Assembly: GCF_003309065.1 (NCBI RefSeq)
Contig: NZ_POAF01000001.1
Coordinates: 682,001 to 746,000 of the forward strand
Source of the DNA: Glutamicibacter soli
GTDB lineage: Bacteria > Actinomycetota > Actinomycetes > Actinomycetales > Micrococcaceae
Direction: 5' to 3'
DNA: 64,000 bases
Shown here: piece by piece, positions 1 through 7,928 of the stretch
Numbering within the stretch: position 1 is the first letter of the stretch
Layout of the letters: each line of letters starts with the position of its first letter
Made by a program: the position numbers and the translations under genes
The notes under the pieces: model-generated
Databases searched by the model: none
What the model was told of the DNA's origin: nothing
The model's input: the letters and a program-made list of their open reading frames with translations, nothing else

Positions 1-33
1 CCGGGTGCGCTAGGAATCTTCCGCAACCACAAA

Positions 34-58
34 AAGGACCGACAGGTTGTCGGTCCTT
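34..58. terminator. Hairpin terminator at the left edge
   Basis: A perfect 10-bp stem (34-43 paired with 49-58) closes a 5-nt loop. The stem ends in A/T pairs and is flanked by A runs on the left, so it could act in both directions. It would end the leftward DUF3117 message and perhaps a rightward gene whose last codons and TAG lie at about 2-13. That gene is too short in the window to name. Confidence 0.7.
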
Positions 59-94
59 ACTTGTTTCGGCCGGCTTGCGAACCGGCGGCTCTAG

Positions 95-262
95 CTATTC
101 GGTGACATCAACCAGGCAGTTGCGCAGCTCAGTTGCTTCATCGTTGTTCAGCTCGACAACGAGGCGTCCACCGCCGTCAATAGGCAGCCGCAGGATCAGG
201 CTTCGCCCCTCCTTGGTGACTTCCATCGGACCGTCACCGGTGCGTGGCTTCATCGCAGCCAT
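95..262 (-). CDS. DUF3117 family small protein
   Basis: A 55-residue protein of the actinobacterial DUF3117 family, whose molecular function is unknown. The family core is visible: MAAMKPRTGDGP at the start, then EVTKEGR, and GGGRLVVEL in the second half. An in-frame extension upstream to 322 exists, but the internal ATG at 262 is chosen. It gives the usual family length, begins with the conserved MAAMKPRTG, and has a purine-rich GAAGGG about 9 nt upstream. It is read leftwards behind the DivIVA-like and LOG-family genes. Confidence 0.9.
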   Translation of the reverse strand: MAAMKPRTGDGPMEVTKEGRSLILRLPIDGGGRLVVELNNDEATELRNCLVDVTE

Positions 263-385
263 GTAAGCAATTCCCTTCGTCCGTGGCTGGTACGGGGCGG
301 CAAGTTCATTCGCCGTCCGCACAACCGCATGCCTGGCCCATCTTCAGGTGTAATTCATCTCTGATTAGGGGCCACTTGTCTCCTA

Positions 386-736
386 TTATTGCGAATTTCC
401 CGCCGTGTCGCTAATCACACGCCGTGACTCGATATCACGAATCACATTTTCCAGCCGGGTGATTTCCGCCGCGAGGACATCCAGGGTGTCGTCCACCTGG
501 TCGCAGCGATAGCCGCGAAGACCCAGCGAGAAGCGCACCTTGTCGACATCGTTGGCCCGCGGATGCTCGGGCAGCAGCACCGGCGGCAGCGAGGCTTCCG
601 GCTCCGCCAAACCCACGATGGGTTCGGGAACCGCTTCGAAATGACGCCCCGCATCGGCGGCCCGACGACGCCCGGAAAGCAACAGGGCGGTCCCGCCGAC
701 GACTAGCAGCGCAAGGAAAACCAGTACAAACGGCAT
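386..736 (-). CDS. DivIVA-domain small membrane protein
   Basis: A protein of about 116 residues with one N-terminal membrane segment (roughly residues 3-20, starting MPFVLVFLALLVVGG), a variable proline/glutamate-rich linker, and a C-terminal DivIVA-type motif (residues about 65-100: VRFSLGLRGYRCDQVD followed by a short coiled coil). DivIVA-like motifs recruit proteins to curved membranes at poles and septa in actinobacteria; that role is inferred. The start at 736 is preferred over an upstream in-frame codon at 778 because ACAGGAG lies about 9 nt before it and because it then begins 4 nt after the stop of the LOG-family gene, suggesting co-transcription. Confidence 0.8.
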   Translation of the reverse strand: MPFVLVFLALLVVGGTALLLSGRRRAADAGRHFEAVPEPIVGLAEPEASLPPVLLPEHPRANDVDKVRFSLGLRGYRCDQVDDTLDVLAAEITRLENVIRDIESRRVISDTAGNSQ

Positions 737-740
737 CCAG

Positions 741-1523
741 CTAGCTCCTGTCCATTGACGGGCGCCTGGATGCCGCACGCCCTGCGTTCAGCACGATCTG
801 CACCGCCTCGTCCGGATCATCGGTCACCGTGAACAGGTCGAGGTCGGTTTCCGAAATGCAGCGCTCCCTGGCCACCGTGTCCTTGAGCCACTGCACCAGG
901 CCGCCCCAGTACTCGGTGCCCAGCAGGACGATCGGGAAACTCGTGATCTTCTGCGTCTGGACCAGCGTGAGCGCCTCGAATAGTTCATCCAAGGTGCCGA
1001 AACCGCCGGGCAGGACGATGAAGCCCTGCGAGTACTTGACGAACATGGTCTTGCGCACGAAGAAGTAGCGGAAGTTGATGCCCTTGTTCACCCAAGCGTT
1101 CAGCCCGGTTTCAAAGGGCAGTTCGATTCCCAGACCGATGGAAATGCCTTCGGCGTCAGCCGAGCCCATATTCGCGGCTTCCATGGTTCCCGGACCGCCG
1201 CCGGTAATCGTGGTGACGCCGGCCTTCGCCAGCAGCTCCCCCACGCGGTAGGCCTGTTTGTAGTAAGGACTGTCGGGATCCGTGCGCGCCGAACCGAACA
1301 CGGCAACGGCAGGGCCGGTGCTGGACAGGGTGCCGAAACCGCTGACGAACTCGGACTGGATGCGCAACACGCGCCACACATCGGTATGCGTTACATCCGG
1401 TTGCGGGCTCTCAAGCAGGTAGCGGTCAAGCTGCTCTTCGGACTTCTTGCCAGGCCAGCTCGCCTCGACGTGCCTCCGTCCGCCAGCACGAGCACTCTCT
1501 TCACTCTTACGCTTATGAACCAT
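741..1523 (-). CDS. LOG-family nucleoside-5'-monophosphate phosphoribohydrolase (TIGR00730)
   Basis: A 260-residue Rossmann-fold protein of the LOG (lonely guy) family. Members cleave the N-glycosidic bond of nucleoside or cytokinin 5'-monophosphates, releasing base and ribose-5-phosphate. Two family motifs are present: a glycine-rich GGGPGTMEA at residues 108-116 and the phosphate-binding PGGFGTLDE at 172-180. The N-terminal 50 residues are charged and variable. It is the first gene of a leftward unit with the DivIVA-like protein 4 nt downstream and DUF3117 beyond. The physiological substrate in this organism cannot be read from the sequence. Confidence 0.88.
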   Translation of the reverse strand: MVHKRKSEESARAGGRRHVEASWPGKKSEEQLDRYLLESPQPDVTHTDVWRVLRIQSEFVSGFGTLSSTGPAVAVFGSARTDPDSPYYKQAYRVGELLAKAGVTTITGGGPGTMEAANMGSADAEGISIGLGIELPFETGLNAWVNKGINFRYFFVRKTMFVKYSQGFIVLPGGFGTLDELFEALTLVQTQKITSFPIVLLGTEYWGGLVQWLKDTVARERCISETDLDLFTVTDDPDEAVQIVLNAGRAASRRPSMDRS

Positions 1524-1658
1524 AGCTTCACTCTATCTGCTGCGTGTCGCGTTCCACGTCAACCTTGGGGACGGTATTTAAGAACAGTTTGATAACAACT
1601 TGGTGTGACCTGAACGAATAGTCGCGTAGGGTGCGTCACATCGAGTAATGTCGAGAAC
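1524..1658. promoter_or_regulatory. Divergent intergenic region between LOG-family gene and gluA
   Basis: This 135-bp space lies between two divergent units and must carry both promoters. It is more A+T-rich than its surroundings in the middle (about 1575-1620). I cannot assign -35/-10 boxes with confidence, and only a weak GAG-type ribosome site precedes gluA. Confidence 0.4.
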
Positions 1659-2432
1659 ATGAAAAGCGATCATCAGGCTCAAGCTTCTTCTGATGGCCCC
1701 ATTGTCCGTCTGGCTGGGGTCAATAAGCACTTCGGTGCGCTGCACGTCTTGAATGACATCAACCTGGATGTCGTGAAGGGCGAGGTTGTCGTGATCCTCG
1801 GCCCTTCGGGCTCCGGCAAGTCAACCCTGTGCCGCGCCATCAATCGTTTGGAGACGATCGACGACGGCACCATCACCATCGACGGGAAAAAGCTTCCCGA
1901 AGAAGGCAAGGCGCTGGCCCGGCTGCGGGCCGATGTCGGCATGGTGTTCCAGTCCTTCAACCTCTTCGCGCACAAGACCATCCTTGAGAACGTGACCCTC
2001 GGGCCGATCAAGGTCAAGGGCATGAAGAAATCCGCGGCGGACAAGCTGGCCATGCAGCTGCTCGAACGCGTCGGCGTCGCCAACCAGGCGGCCAAGCTGC
2101 CAGCTCAGCTCTCCGGCGGCCAGCAACAGCGTGTAGCCATCGCGCGCGCCTTGGCCATGCGGCCGAAGGTGATGCTGTTCGACGAACCGACCAGTGCGCT
2201 GGACCCGGAAATGATCAACGAGGTCCTGGACACCATGGTCTCGCTCGCCCGTGAAGGCATGACCATGCTGGTGGTGACCCACGAGATGGGTTTCGCCCGC
2301 AAGGCCGCGGACCGCGTGATTTTCATGGCAGACGGGCAGATCGTCGAACAGGCCACCCCGGAAGAATTCTTCACCAATCCCCAGAGTGCGCGAGCCAAGG
2401 ACTTCCTCGGCAAGCTCATCACCAACCACTAG
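1659..2432 (+). CDS. gluA: Glutamate ABC transporter ATP-binding protein GluA
   Basis: A 257-residue ABC ATPase that powers uptake of glutamate or a related polar amino acid. Walker [10 protein letters not shown] is at residues 48-56, the signature LSGGQQQR at 150-157, Walker B VMLFDEP at 170-176 and the switch histidine in VTHEMG near 207. It is the first gene of a four-gene unit (ATPase, lipoprotein, two permeases) with the same order as corynebacterial gluABCD. The substrate assignment to glutamate rests on that gene order and on the sequence class (polar amino-acid family), not on a binding-site analysis. Confidence 0.9.
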   Translation: MKSDHQAQASSDGPIVRLAGVNKHFGALHVLNDINLDVVKGEVVVILGPSGSGKSTLCRAINRLETIDDGTITIDGKKLPEEGKALARLRADVGMVFQSFNLFAHKTILENVTLGPIKVKGMKKSAADKLAMQLLERVGVANQAAKLPAQLSGGQQQRVAIARALAMRPKVMLFDEPTSALDPEMINEVLDTMVSLAREGMTMLVVTHEMGFARKAADRVIFMADGQIVEQATPEEFFTNPQSARAKDFLGKLITNH

Positions 2433-2461
2433 CTCTCATCACCCACTCACCAGGAGGAACA

Positions 2462-3292
2462 ATGCGGAAAAATCGTTTTGGCGCAATTGCTGCAATGGCG
2501 GCCGTCGCGGCTCTGACCCTGACCGCCTGCGGCGGCTCTGACAACGCCGGCGACGAAGGCGGCGACAAGGTTCGCATCGGCATCAAGTTCGACCAGCCGG
2601 GCCTCGGCTTCCAAGACGGCAGCTCCTACACCGGCTTCGACGTCGATGTCGCCAAGTACGTGGCCAACGAGCTGGGCTACTCGGAAGACAAGATCGAATT
2701 CGTCTCGGCCCCGTCGGCCAACCGCGAAACCCTGCTGGAGACCAACCAGGTCGACATGATCTTCGCGACCTACACCATCAACGACAAGCGCAAGGAACGC
2801 GTCGCGTTCGCCGGCCCGTACTTCATCGCCGGCCAGGACCTGCTGGTCCGCGCCGATGACAGCTCGATCACCGGCAAGGACTCGCTGAACGGCAAGAAGC
2901 TGTGCTCGGTCACCGGCTCGACCTCGGCCGAGAACGTCAAGAAGGACGTACCCGGTGTGAGCTTGGTTGAGCAGCAGGGTTACGCAGACTGCTTGGGACT
3001 GCTGGAGACCGGCAGCATCGACGCCATCACCACCGATGACATCATTCTCGCCGGCCTGGCAGCGACCTCCGCCAACAAGGGCAAGTTCAAGGTTGTCGGC
3101 AACCCATTCTCCGAGGAGCCGTACGGCGTGGGTCTGAACAAGACCAACGACAAGTGCGAGTCCATCAACACGGCGATCAAGAAGATGATCGATTCCGGCG
3201 AGTGGCAGAAGGCCTTGGACAAGAACACCGAGGGCACCGGCTACAAGGCCTCGGATCTGAACCCGCCAACCAAGTTCGAAGCCTGCAGCTAA
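2462..3292 (+). CDS. gluB: Glutamate-binding lipoprotein GluB
   Basis: A 276-residue extracellular solute-binding protein of the polar amino-acid family (SBP_bac_3). It starts with a lipoprotein signal: a basic N-terminus, a hydrophobic stretch and the lipobox LTAC with the acylated cysteine at residue 23. The mature protein shows the family pattern GFDVDVAKYVA and later DMIFATYTIN. An AGGAGG site lies just before the ATG. It follows gluA by 29 bp and is separated from gluC by a strong hairpin, which should favour higher output of the binding protein than of the permeases. Confidence 0.9.
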   Translation: MRKNRFGAIAAMAAVAALTLTACGGSDNAGDEGGDKVRIGIKFDQPGLGFQDGSSYTGFDVDVAKYVANELGYSEDKIEFVSAPSANRETLLETNQVDMIFATYTINDKRKERVAFAGPYFIAGQDLLVRADDSSITGKDSLNGKKLCSVTGSTSAENVKKDVPGVSLVEQQGYADCLGLLETGSIDAITTDDIILAGLAATSANKGKFKVVGNPFSEEPYGVGLNKTNDKCESINTAIKKMIDSGEWQKALDKNTEGTGYKASDLNPPTKFEACS

Positions 3293-3312
3293 CTTCTTAG
3301 CTAGACCCCCGA

Positions 3313-3359
3313 CCTGCGGTGCTGCACCGGACTGCGAAGCCCGGGTGCAGCACCGCAGG
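3313..3359 (+). terminator. Intercistronic hairpin between gluB and gluC
   Basis: A perfect 16-bp stem (3313-3328 with 3344-3359) encloses a 15-nt loop. No T run follows, so it looks like a partial terminator or a stabilising 3' structure that lets gluAB mRNA accumulate over gluCD, rather than a full stop. Confidence 0.7.
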
Positions 3360-3394
3360 CAACCAGCTCATCCATCTACCAAGGAGAACAAGCC

Positions 3395-4075
3395 GTGCAA
3401 GGCTATTTGAGTCTTTGGGATGAATACGGTGCGCGCATCATGGAGTCCTTCTGGGCCAACCTGCAGCTCACCTTCTGGGCGTTTATTGCCTGCGCAATCC
3501 TGGGCACGATTCTCGCAATCATGCGAATTTCGCCAATCCCCAGCCTGCGAGCATTCGGCACCGCCTATGTAAACATCTTCCGAAACACCCCGCTGACCAT
3601 CATCATGACCTTCGGCGTCCTGGTCTTGTTCGGCGTCTTCCAGCTCCAGCTGTCCGATGATTTCAATTTCAACTTCTTCCAGATCGCCATCATCGGCCTG
3701 ACCATCTACCATGCGGCGTTCTTCTGCGAAGCCATCCGCTCGGGCGTGAACACCGTTCCGCTGGGCCAGGCCGAAGCCGCCCGCGCCATCGGCTTGGGCT
3801 TCCTGCCGGCCGCGCGGCTGGTCATTCTCCCGCAGGCATTCCGCGGGGCCATCGTTCCCATGGGCAACGTGCTCATCGCATTGATCAAGAACACCACGGT
3901 CGCCCTGGCAGGCTCCGTGGCCGAGATCTCGGGCCTCATGAAGACCATGATCGAGTACCGGGCCGATCAGGGCATCCTGATCTTCCTGACCATCGCCCTC
4001 ATGTTCGTGGTCATCGTGGTGCCGATCGGCATACTGGTGACCTGGCTGTCCAAGAAGCTGGCGGTGGCACGATGA
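3395..4075 (+). CDS. gluC: Glutamate ABC transporter permease GluC
   Basis: A 226-residue integral membrane permease of the HisM/GlnP class. Several hydrophobic spans are visible, and the EAA loop that docks on the ATPase is at about residues 127-148 (EAARAIGLGF then ILPQA). The start is GTG at 3395, with AAGGAGA about 8 nt upstream. The last codons overlap gluD in an ATGA arrangement, so the two permeases are translationally coupled. Confidence 0.9.
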   Translation: MQGYLSLWDEYGARIMESFWANLQLTFWAFIACAILGTILAIMRISPIPSLRAFGTAYVNIFRNTPLTIIMTFGVLVLFGVFQLQLSDDFNFNFFQIAIIGLTIYHAAFFCEAIRSGVNTVPLGQAEAARAIGLGFLPAARLVILPQAFRGAIVPMGNVLIALIKNTTVALAGSVAEISGLMKTMIEYRADQGILIFLTIALMFVVIVVPIGILVTWLSKKLAVAR

Positions 4076-4899
4076 GCGCGGCAAAGCAGTCGGTCCTCTT
4101 CGACGCCCCGGGGCCCAAGGCCAAGCGGCGCATCCTGCTGATCAACATCCTCGGTGTGCTCGCCCTGCTGGGTTTGCTCGTCTATCTGGTCCTCGGCCTG
4201 AACTCCGCAGGACAACTGGCACCGGAGAAATGGAATGTCTTCCTCAAGGGCGGGGTCTGGAGCAACTTCATCCTGCCGGGTCTGCTCAAGACCCTGCAGG
4301 CGGCCGCGATCTCCATCGTGACCTCGTTGATCTTCGGCTTCATCTTCGGCATGGGGCGCCTGTCCCACAACAAGGTGATCGACTGGATCAGCACGATCGT
4401 CGTCGAGTTCTTCCGTGCGGTCCCGGTCCTGCTGATGATGCTGTTCCTGTGGATCATGCTCGCCCGCTCCGGCTGGGTGGAACCGCAGGATTCGCCGTTC
4501 TACGCGGTGGTCATCGGCCTGACACTGTACAACGGTTCCGTCATTGCCGAGCTGATCCGCTCGGGCGTGCATGGGCTGCCGCGGGGGCAGCGCGAGGCGG
4601 GCATCGCCATCGGCCTGACCCGCAGCCAGAGCTTGCGCCTGATCGAGATCCCGCAGGCGTTGACCGCCATGCTGCCGGCCTTGATCAGCCAGTTCATCGT
4701 GATCCTGAAGGACTCCGCGCTGGGCTACATCATCAATTTCAACGAGCTGCTGTTCAACGGCAAGCTGGTGGGTACCGGCAACTCGAACATGTTCCAGTCG
4801 CTGGTCATCGTTGCGGCGATCTTCATCATCCTGAACTTCGCCCTGTCCAAGCTGGCTTCCGTGGTGTCCTCGCGGCTCAGCTCGCGCGGCCAGCTCTGA
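4072..4899 (+). CDS. gluD: Glutamate ABC transporter permease GluD
   Basis: A 275-residue permease partner of GluC. It has a longer cytoplasmic N-terminus (about 20 residues, basic) before the first membrane span and an EAA loop at about 175-196 (EAGIAIGLTR then IEIPQA). It starts inside the stop codon of gluC (ATGA overlap). It is the last gene of the unit; a strong hairpin terminator follows 18 nt after its stop. Confidence 0.9.
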   Translation: MSAAKQSVLFDAPGPKAKRRILLINILGVLALLGLLVYLVLGLNSAGQLAPEKWNVFLKGGVWSNFILPGLLKTLQAAAISIVTSLIFGFIFGMGRLSHNKVIDWISTIVVEFFRAVPVLLMMLFLWIMLARSGWVEPQDSPFYAVVIGLTLYNGSVIAELIRSGVHGLPRGQREAGIAIGLTRSQSLRLIEIPQALTAMLPALISQFIVILKDSALGYIINFNELLFNGKLVGTGNSNMFQSLVIVAAIFIILNFALSKLASVVSSRLSSRGQL

Positions 4900-4917
4900 T
4901 TCCTCGCCGACAGCACA

Positions 4918-4963
4918 AAGACCTCGGGTCGCGTTCCCTTGCGGAACGTGACCCGAGGTCTTT
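4918..4963. terminator. Terminator between convergent gluD and dapE
   Basis: An inverted repeat pairs AAAGACCTCGGGT (4918 onwards) with ACCCGAGGTCTTT (ending 4963), with further pairing of GTTC/GAAC inside. The stem starts with A and ends with T runs, so it can work as a bidirectional rho-independent terminator for the two converging genes. Confidence 0.85.
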
Positions 4964-4974
4964 AATCTTCGCGC

Positions 4975-6060
4975 CTAGCCGAGCCAAGAGCGCAGCGAGG
5001 ACAGGCAGTCCCGGATCGCCTGCTGCGGCACGTGTTCATCGTCCGAGTGCGCCAGCAGCGCATCCCCGGGGCCGAAGTTCACCGCGGGAACGCCGAGGGC
5101 GGAGAAGCGGGCGACATCGGTCCAGCCGTACTTCGGCTTGGGCTCCTGGCCCAGGATGGAGATCAGCTCGGCGGCGATCTGTTGGTCCAGGCCCGGGCGG
5201 GCGCCGTTGGAGCCGTCGGTGCGTTCGATGTCGAAGCCGTCGAACAGCTCCAGCACCACGGCTTCGGCCTGCTCCAGGGTCTTGTCCGGGGCGAAGCGGT
5301 AGTTCACCTCCACCTCGCAGTGGTCCGGGATCACATTGCCGGCCACTCCCCCGGTGATGCGCACCGCGTTCATGCCCTCGCGGAATTCCAGGCCTTCGAC
5401 GTTGATGGTCTGCGGCTGATACTCGGCCAGCCGGCGCAGCACCTGAGAGGCATCGTGGATCGCGTTGTGCCCCATCCAGGCGCGGGCCGAATGCGCGGCG
5501 GTGCCGTGGGTGCGGATCACGAAGCGGCTGGTGCCGTTGCAGCCGCCTTCCACCGTGCCGTTGGTGGGCTCGAGCAGTATCGCAAAGTCGGCGGCCAGCA
5601 GCTGGGGGCTGTTGCGGGCCAGGCGTCCCAGGCCGGACTTGGATGCGGCGACTTCCTCGTGGTCGTAGAAGATGTAGGTGATGTCGTGCTTCGGCTCGGT
5701 GAGCTCGGCGGCCAGCGCCAGCTGCACTGCGACCCCGCCCTTCATGTCGGTGGCGCCCCGCCCGTAGAGCACCCCGTCGATCACCTGCGCCGGGACGGTG
5801 CCCCTGGCTCCGTCGGTGCGTGGCAAGGGCACGGTGTCCAGGTGGCCGGCCAACACGACGCGGCGGTCGCGGCCCAAAGTGGTGCGGGCGACGATCGAGT
5901 CCCCGTCGCGATGCACCTGGAGGTGGTCGAATTCCAGCAGCGCGGCGTGCACCTTGTCGGCCAGTTCCTGCTCGTTGCCGGAGACCGAATTGATGTTCAT
6001 GAGCTGCTCAGTCAGCACTGCAACGTCCTGCCGCAGGTCTAGGTCGTTCACGGTATTCAT
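4975..6060 (-). CDS. dapE: Succinyl-diaminopimelate desuccinylase DapE
   Basis: A 361-residue M20-family metallohydrolase that removes succinate from N-succinyl-LL-diaminopimelate in lysine and peptidoglycan precursor synthesis. Metal and catalytic residues are visible: H73 and D75 in AGHLDT, D105 in TDMKGG, and the glutamate pair E135-E136 in YDHEEV. It is divergent from dapD across 73 bp, so two succinylase-route steps share one promoter region. It ends next to the bidirectional terminator shared with gluD. Confidence 0.92.
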   Translation of the reverse strand: MNTVNDLDLRQDVAVLTEQLMNINSVSGNEQELADKVHAALLEFDHLQVHRDGDSIVARTTLGRDRRVVLAGHLDTVPLPRTDGARGTVPAQVIDGVLYGRGATDMKGGVAVQLALAAELTEPKHDITYIFYDHEEVAASKSGLGRLARNSPQLLAADFAILLEPTNGTVEGGCNGTSRFVIRTHGTAAHSARAWMGHNAIHDASQVLRRLAEYQPQTINVEGLEFREGMNAVRITGGVAGNVIPDHCEVEVNYRFAPDKTLEQAEAVVLELFDGFDIERTDGSNGARPGLDQQIAAELISILGQEPKPKYGWTDVARFSALGVPAVNFGPGDALLAHSDDEHVPQQAIRDCLSSLRSWLG

Positions 6061-6133
6061 GGTCCTACAATCATCGCTTCACTAGCTTGTCATCTAACAA
6101 CGTTACCTTTCCCATCAGCGATACGATCAGTGT

Positions 6134-7090
6134 ATGACTTCAGAACCTGTGACCTCATCCAGCGAATCCTCCGTACGATTGGCATCAGGCCACGGCCTTG
6201 CCACCATCGCCGCCGACGGCACCGTCCTGGACGTGTGGTACCCGGCACCTACGCTCGGTGAACTCGCAGCAGCAGAACAGCTCGCCGGCGAACTGGCCGC
6301 CGCCGCGGCCGACGATGCCGCCCGCGGCACCACGCAGAAGGTCGTGTCCCTGACCATCAACCTGGACGTCGCCCCGGCGGATACCGCCGATGTGTGGCTG
6401 CGCCTGCACCTGCTTTCGCACCGTTTGGTGCAGCCGAACACCATCAACCTGGACGGCATCTTCGGCCACCTGGCCAACGTGGCGTGGACCAACTTCGGCC
6501 CGTGCCAGGTCGAGAACTTCGAAATGACCCGGCTGAAGCTGCGCAGCCGCGGCAACGTCGACGTGTACGGCGTGGACAAGTTCCCACGCATGGTCGACTA
6601 CGTCATGCCATCGGGTGTGCGCATCGCCGACGCTGACCGCGTCCGCCTCGGCGCGCATCTGGCCGCGGGCACCACCGTGATGCACGAGGGCTTCGTGAAC
6701 TTCAATGCCGGAACCCTGGGCGCTTCCATGGTCGAGGGCCGCATTTCCGCCTCGGTCGTCGTGGGCGATGGCTCGGACGTGGGCGGCGGCGCGTCCATCA
6801 TGGGCACACTCTCCGGCGGCGGCAAGGAGCGCATCGTCATCGGCGAACGTGTGCTGCTCGGAGCCAATGCAGGTGTGGGTATTTCCATCGGCGACGACTC
6901 GGTGGTGGAGGCCGGCTTGTATGTCACGGCCGGCACCCGTATCGCCCTCGGCGGGAAAACCGTCAAGGCCCTGGAGCTTTCCGGCGTGCCGAATCTGCTC
7001 TTCCGCCGCAACTCGATTTCCGGAGCTGTCGAGGCCCTGCCGCGCGCGGGCCAGACTGTGGAGCTGAACGACGCGCTGCACGCCAACTAG
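6134..7090 (+). CDS. dapD: Tetrahydrodipicolinate N-succinyltransferase DapD
   Basis: A 318-residue protein of the actinobacterial DapD type (long N-terminal domain, then a left-handed beta-helix of hexapeptide repeats over roughly residues 165-280, e.g. the run around VGGGASIMG and the glycine-rich [11 protein letters not shown]). It transfers succinate from succinyl-CoA to tetrahydrodipicolinate, the step before DapC. No clear Shine-Dalgarno site precedes the ATG; a TACGAT box ends 6 nt upstream of it, which suggests a leaderless message. A terminator follows 21 nt after the stop. Confidence 0.92.
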   Translation: MTSEPVTSSSESSVRLASGHGLATIAADGTVLDVWYPAPTLGELAAAEQLAGELAAAAADDAARGTTQKVVSLTINLDVAPADTADVWLRLHLLSHRLVQPNTINLDGIFGHLANVAWTNFGPCQVENFEMTRLKLRSRGNVDVYGVDKFPRMVDYVMPSGVRIADADRVRLGAHLAAGTTVMHEGFVNFNAGTLGASMVEGRISASVVVGDGSDVGGGASIMGTLSGGGKERIVIGERVLLGANAGVGISIGDDSVVEAGLYVTAGTRIALGGKTVKALELSGVPNLLFRRNSISGAVEALPRAGQTVELNDALHAN

Positions 7091-7111
7091 GCTGGCGCTG
7101 CACCGAATATC

Positions 7112-7153
7112 GAGGCCGGAGAACCCCACCATGCGGGTTCTCCGGCCTCTTTT
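7112..7153 (+). terminator. Rho-independent terminator of dapD
   Basis: A perfect 15-bp stem (7112-7126 with 7135-7149), an 8-nt loop and a T run at 7150-7153 lie just downstream of dapD. Confidence 0.9.
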
Positions 7154-7171
7154 CTCCTGCAGCGCATTCGG

Positions 7172-7783
7172 CTAAATCGGAAAGATGATGGTGACCATGG
7201 GCTGGAGAAAACCCTGGAATGCCGTTGAGTCGCGCAGGAGCGCCGAACTGGCCAGGATCGTGGATCCTCCGGTCAGCCAGGCCCTCGGCTCCTTCAGGGG
7301 CACCTCGATCACGTTGATCTGCTTTTCCTCCGCAACCGGCGCATGCTCGATGCCCCGTTCGATCAGCAGCTGTTCAATTTCGTCCATGCGGTCCGGAATG
7401 TAGTCCTGGCTACGCCGTTCGAAGTCTTCGGCATGCTGGTGGGCGAACAACGTTGCCTGGCCGTAGTGCGGCCGGGCCAGCCGGGCTAGCTCGGGATACC
7501 CGTTGACCTCAAGCCACTCCAAGAGATTGTCAGGAACCTGGACCGGAGTTTGCGGGGAAGTATCGCGAGTTGTCAGCGAATCCCACCATGAGCTCCATTC
7601 CTGCTTGATCTGCCCATGCTCTGAATGCGAACCGGTGCGTTCCTTGACGTCCGGTTCGAGTCTGCAGTTCGGACCTACCTCGGCGGGATTCACGCCTGCC
7701 AGCTCCCGCAGATACAGGGCCATCAGCAGATGAGGATCTGTATATATGCTCAGCGACCAGTTATTACCACGACGAAAATACAT
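7172..7783 (-). CDS. Hypothetical protein
   Basis: A 203-residue acidic protein that I do not recognise. It begins with an aromatic, beta-rich stretch (MYFRRGNNWSLSIY), followed by helical, charged sequence; two central segments are rich in His and aromatic residues, and no membrane segment or known catalytic motif stands out. The start at 7783 is chosen because CAGGTGG lies about 6 nt upstream; the reading frame stays open to 7834 without another good site. It lies convergent to dapD and downstream of the citrate synthase gene but is separated from it by a terminator, so it should have its own promoter. Confidence 0.7.
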   Translation of the reverse strand: MYFRRGNNWSLSIYTDPHLLMALYLRELAGVNPAEVGPNCRLEPDVKERTGSHSEHGQIKQEWSSWWDSLTTRDTSPQTPVQVPDNLLEWLEVNGYPELARLARPHYGQATLFAHQHAEDFERRSQDYIPDRMDEIEQLLIERGIEHAPVAEEKQINVIEVPLKEPRAWLTGGSTILASSALLRDSTAFQGFLQPMVTIIFPI

Positions 7784-7861
7784 CCAAACCACCTGACATG
7801 CCGACGTGTCGAAAGCATCCCCATAACGACACAATACGCCTGATTACGGGGTTAAAACAGC

Positions 7862-7902
7862 GTTGGGCCGGGACTCCATTGCGGATGGAGTCCCGGCCCA
7901 AC
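7862..7902 (-). terminator. Terminator of the citrate synthase gene
   Basis: A perfect 18-bp stem (7862-7879 with 7885-7902) has a 5-nt loop. Read leftwards it is followed by a TTTT run, as expected for the end of gltA. Confidence 0.92.
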
Positions 7903-7928
7903 GGCTGGGTACAGGCTACCTGGCGGTC

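Noticed and set aside
4230-5357. 375-codon rightward frame over gluD and dapE
   Set aside because: It crosses the terminator and runs out of frame in gluD and antisense to dapE; the protein is low-complexity Arg/Pro/Gly.
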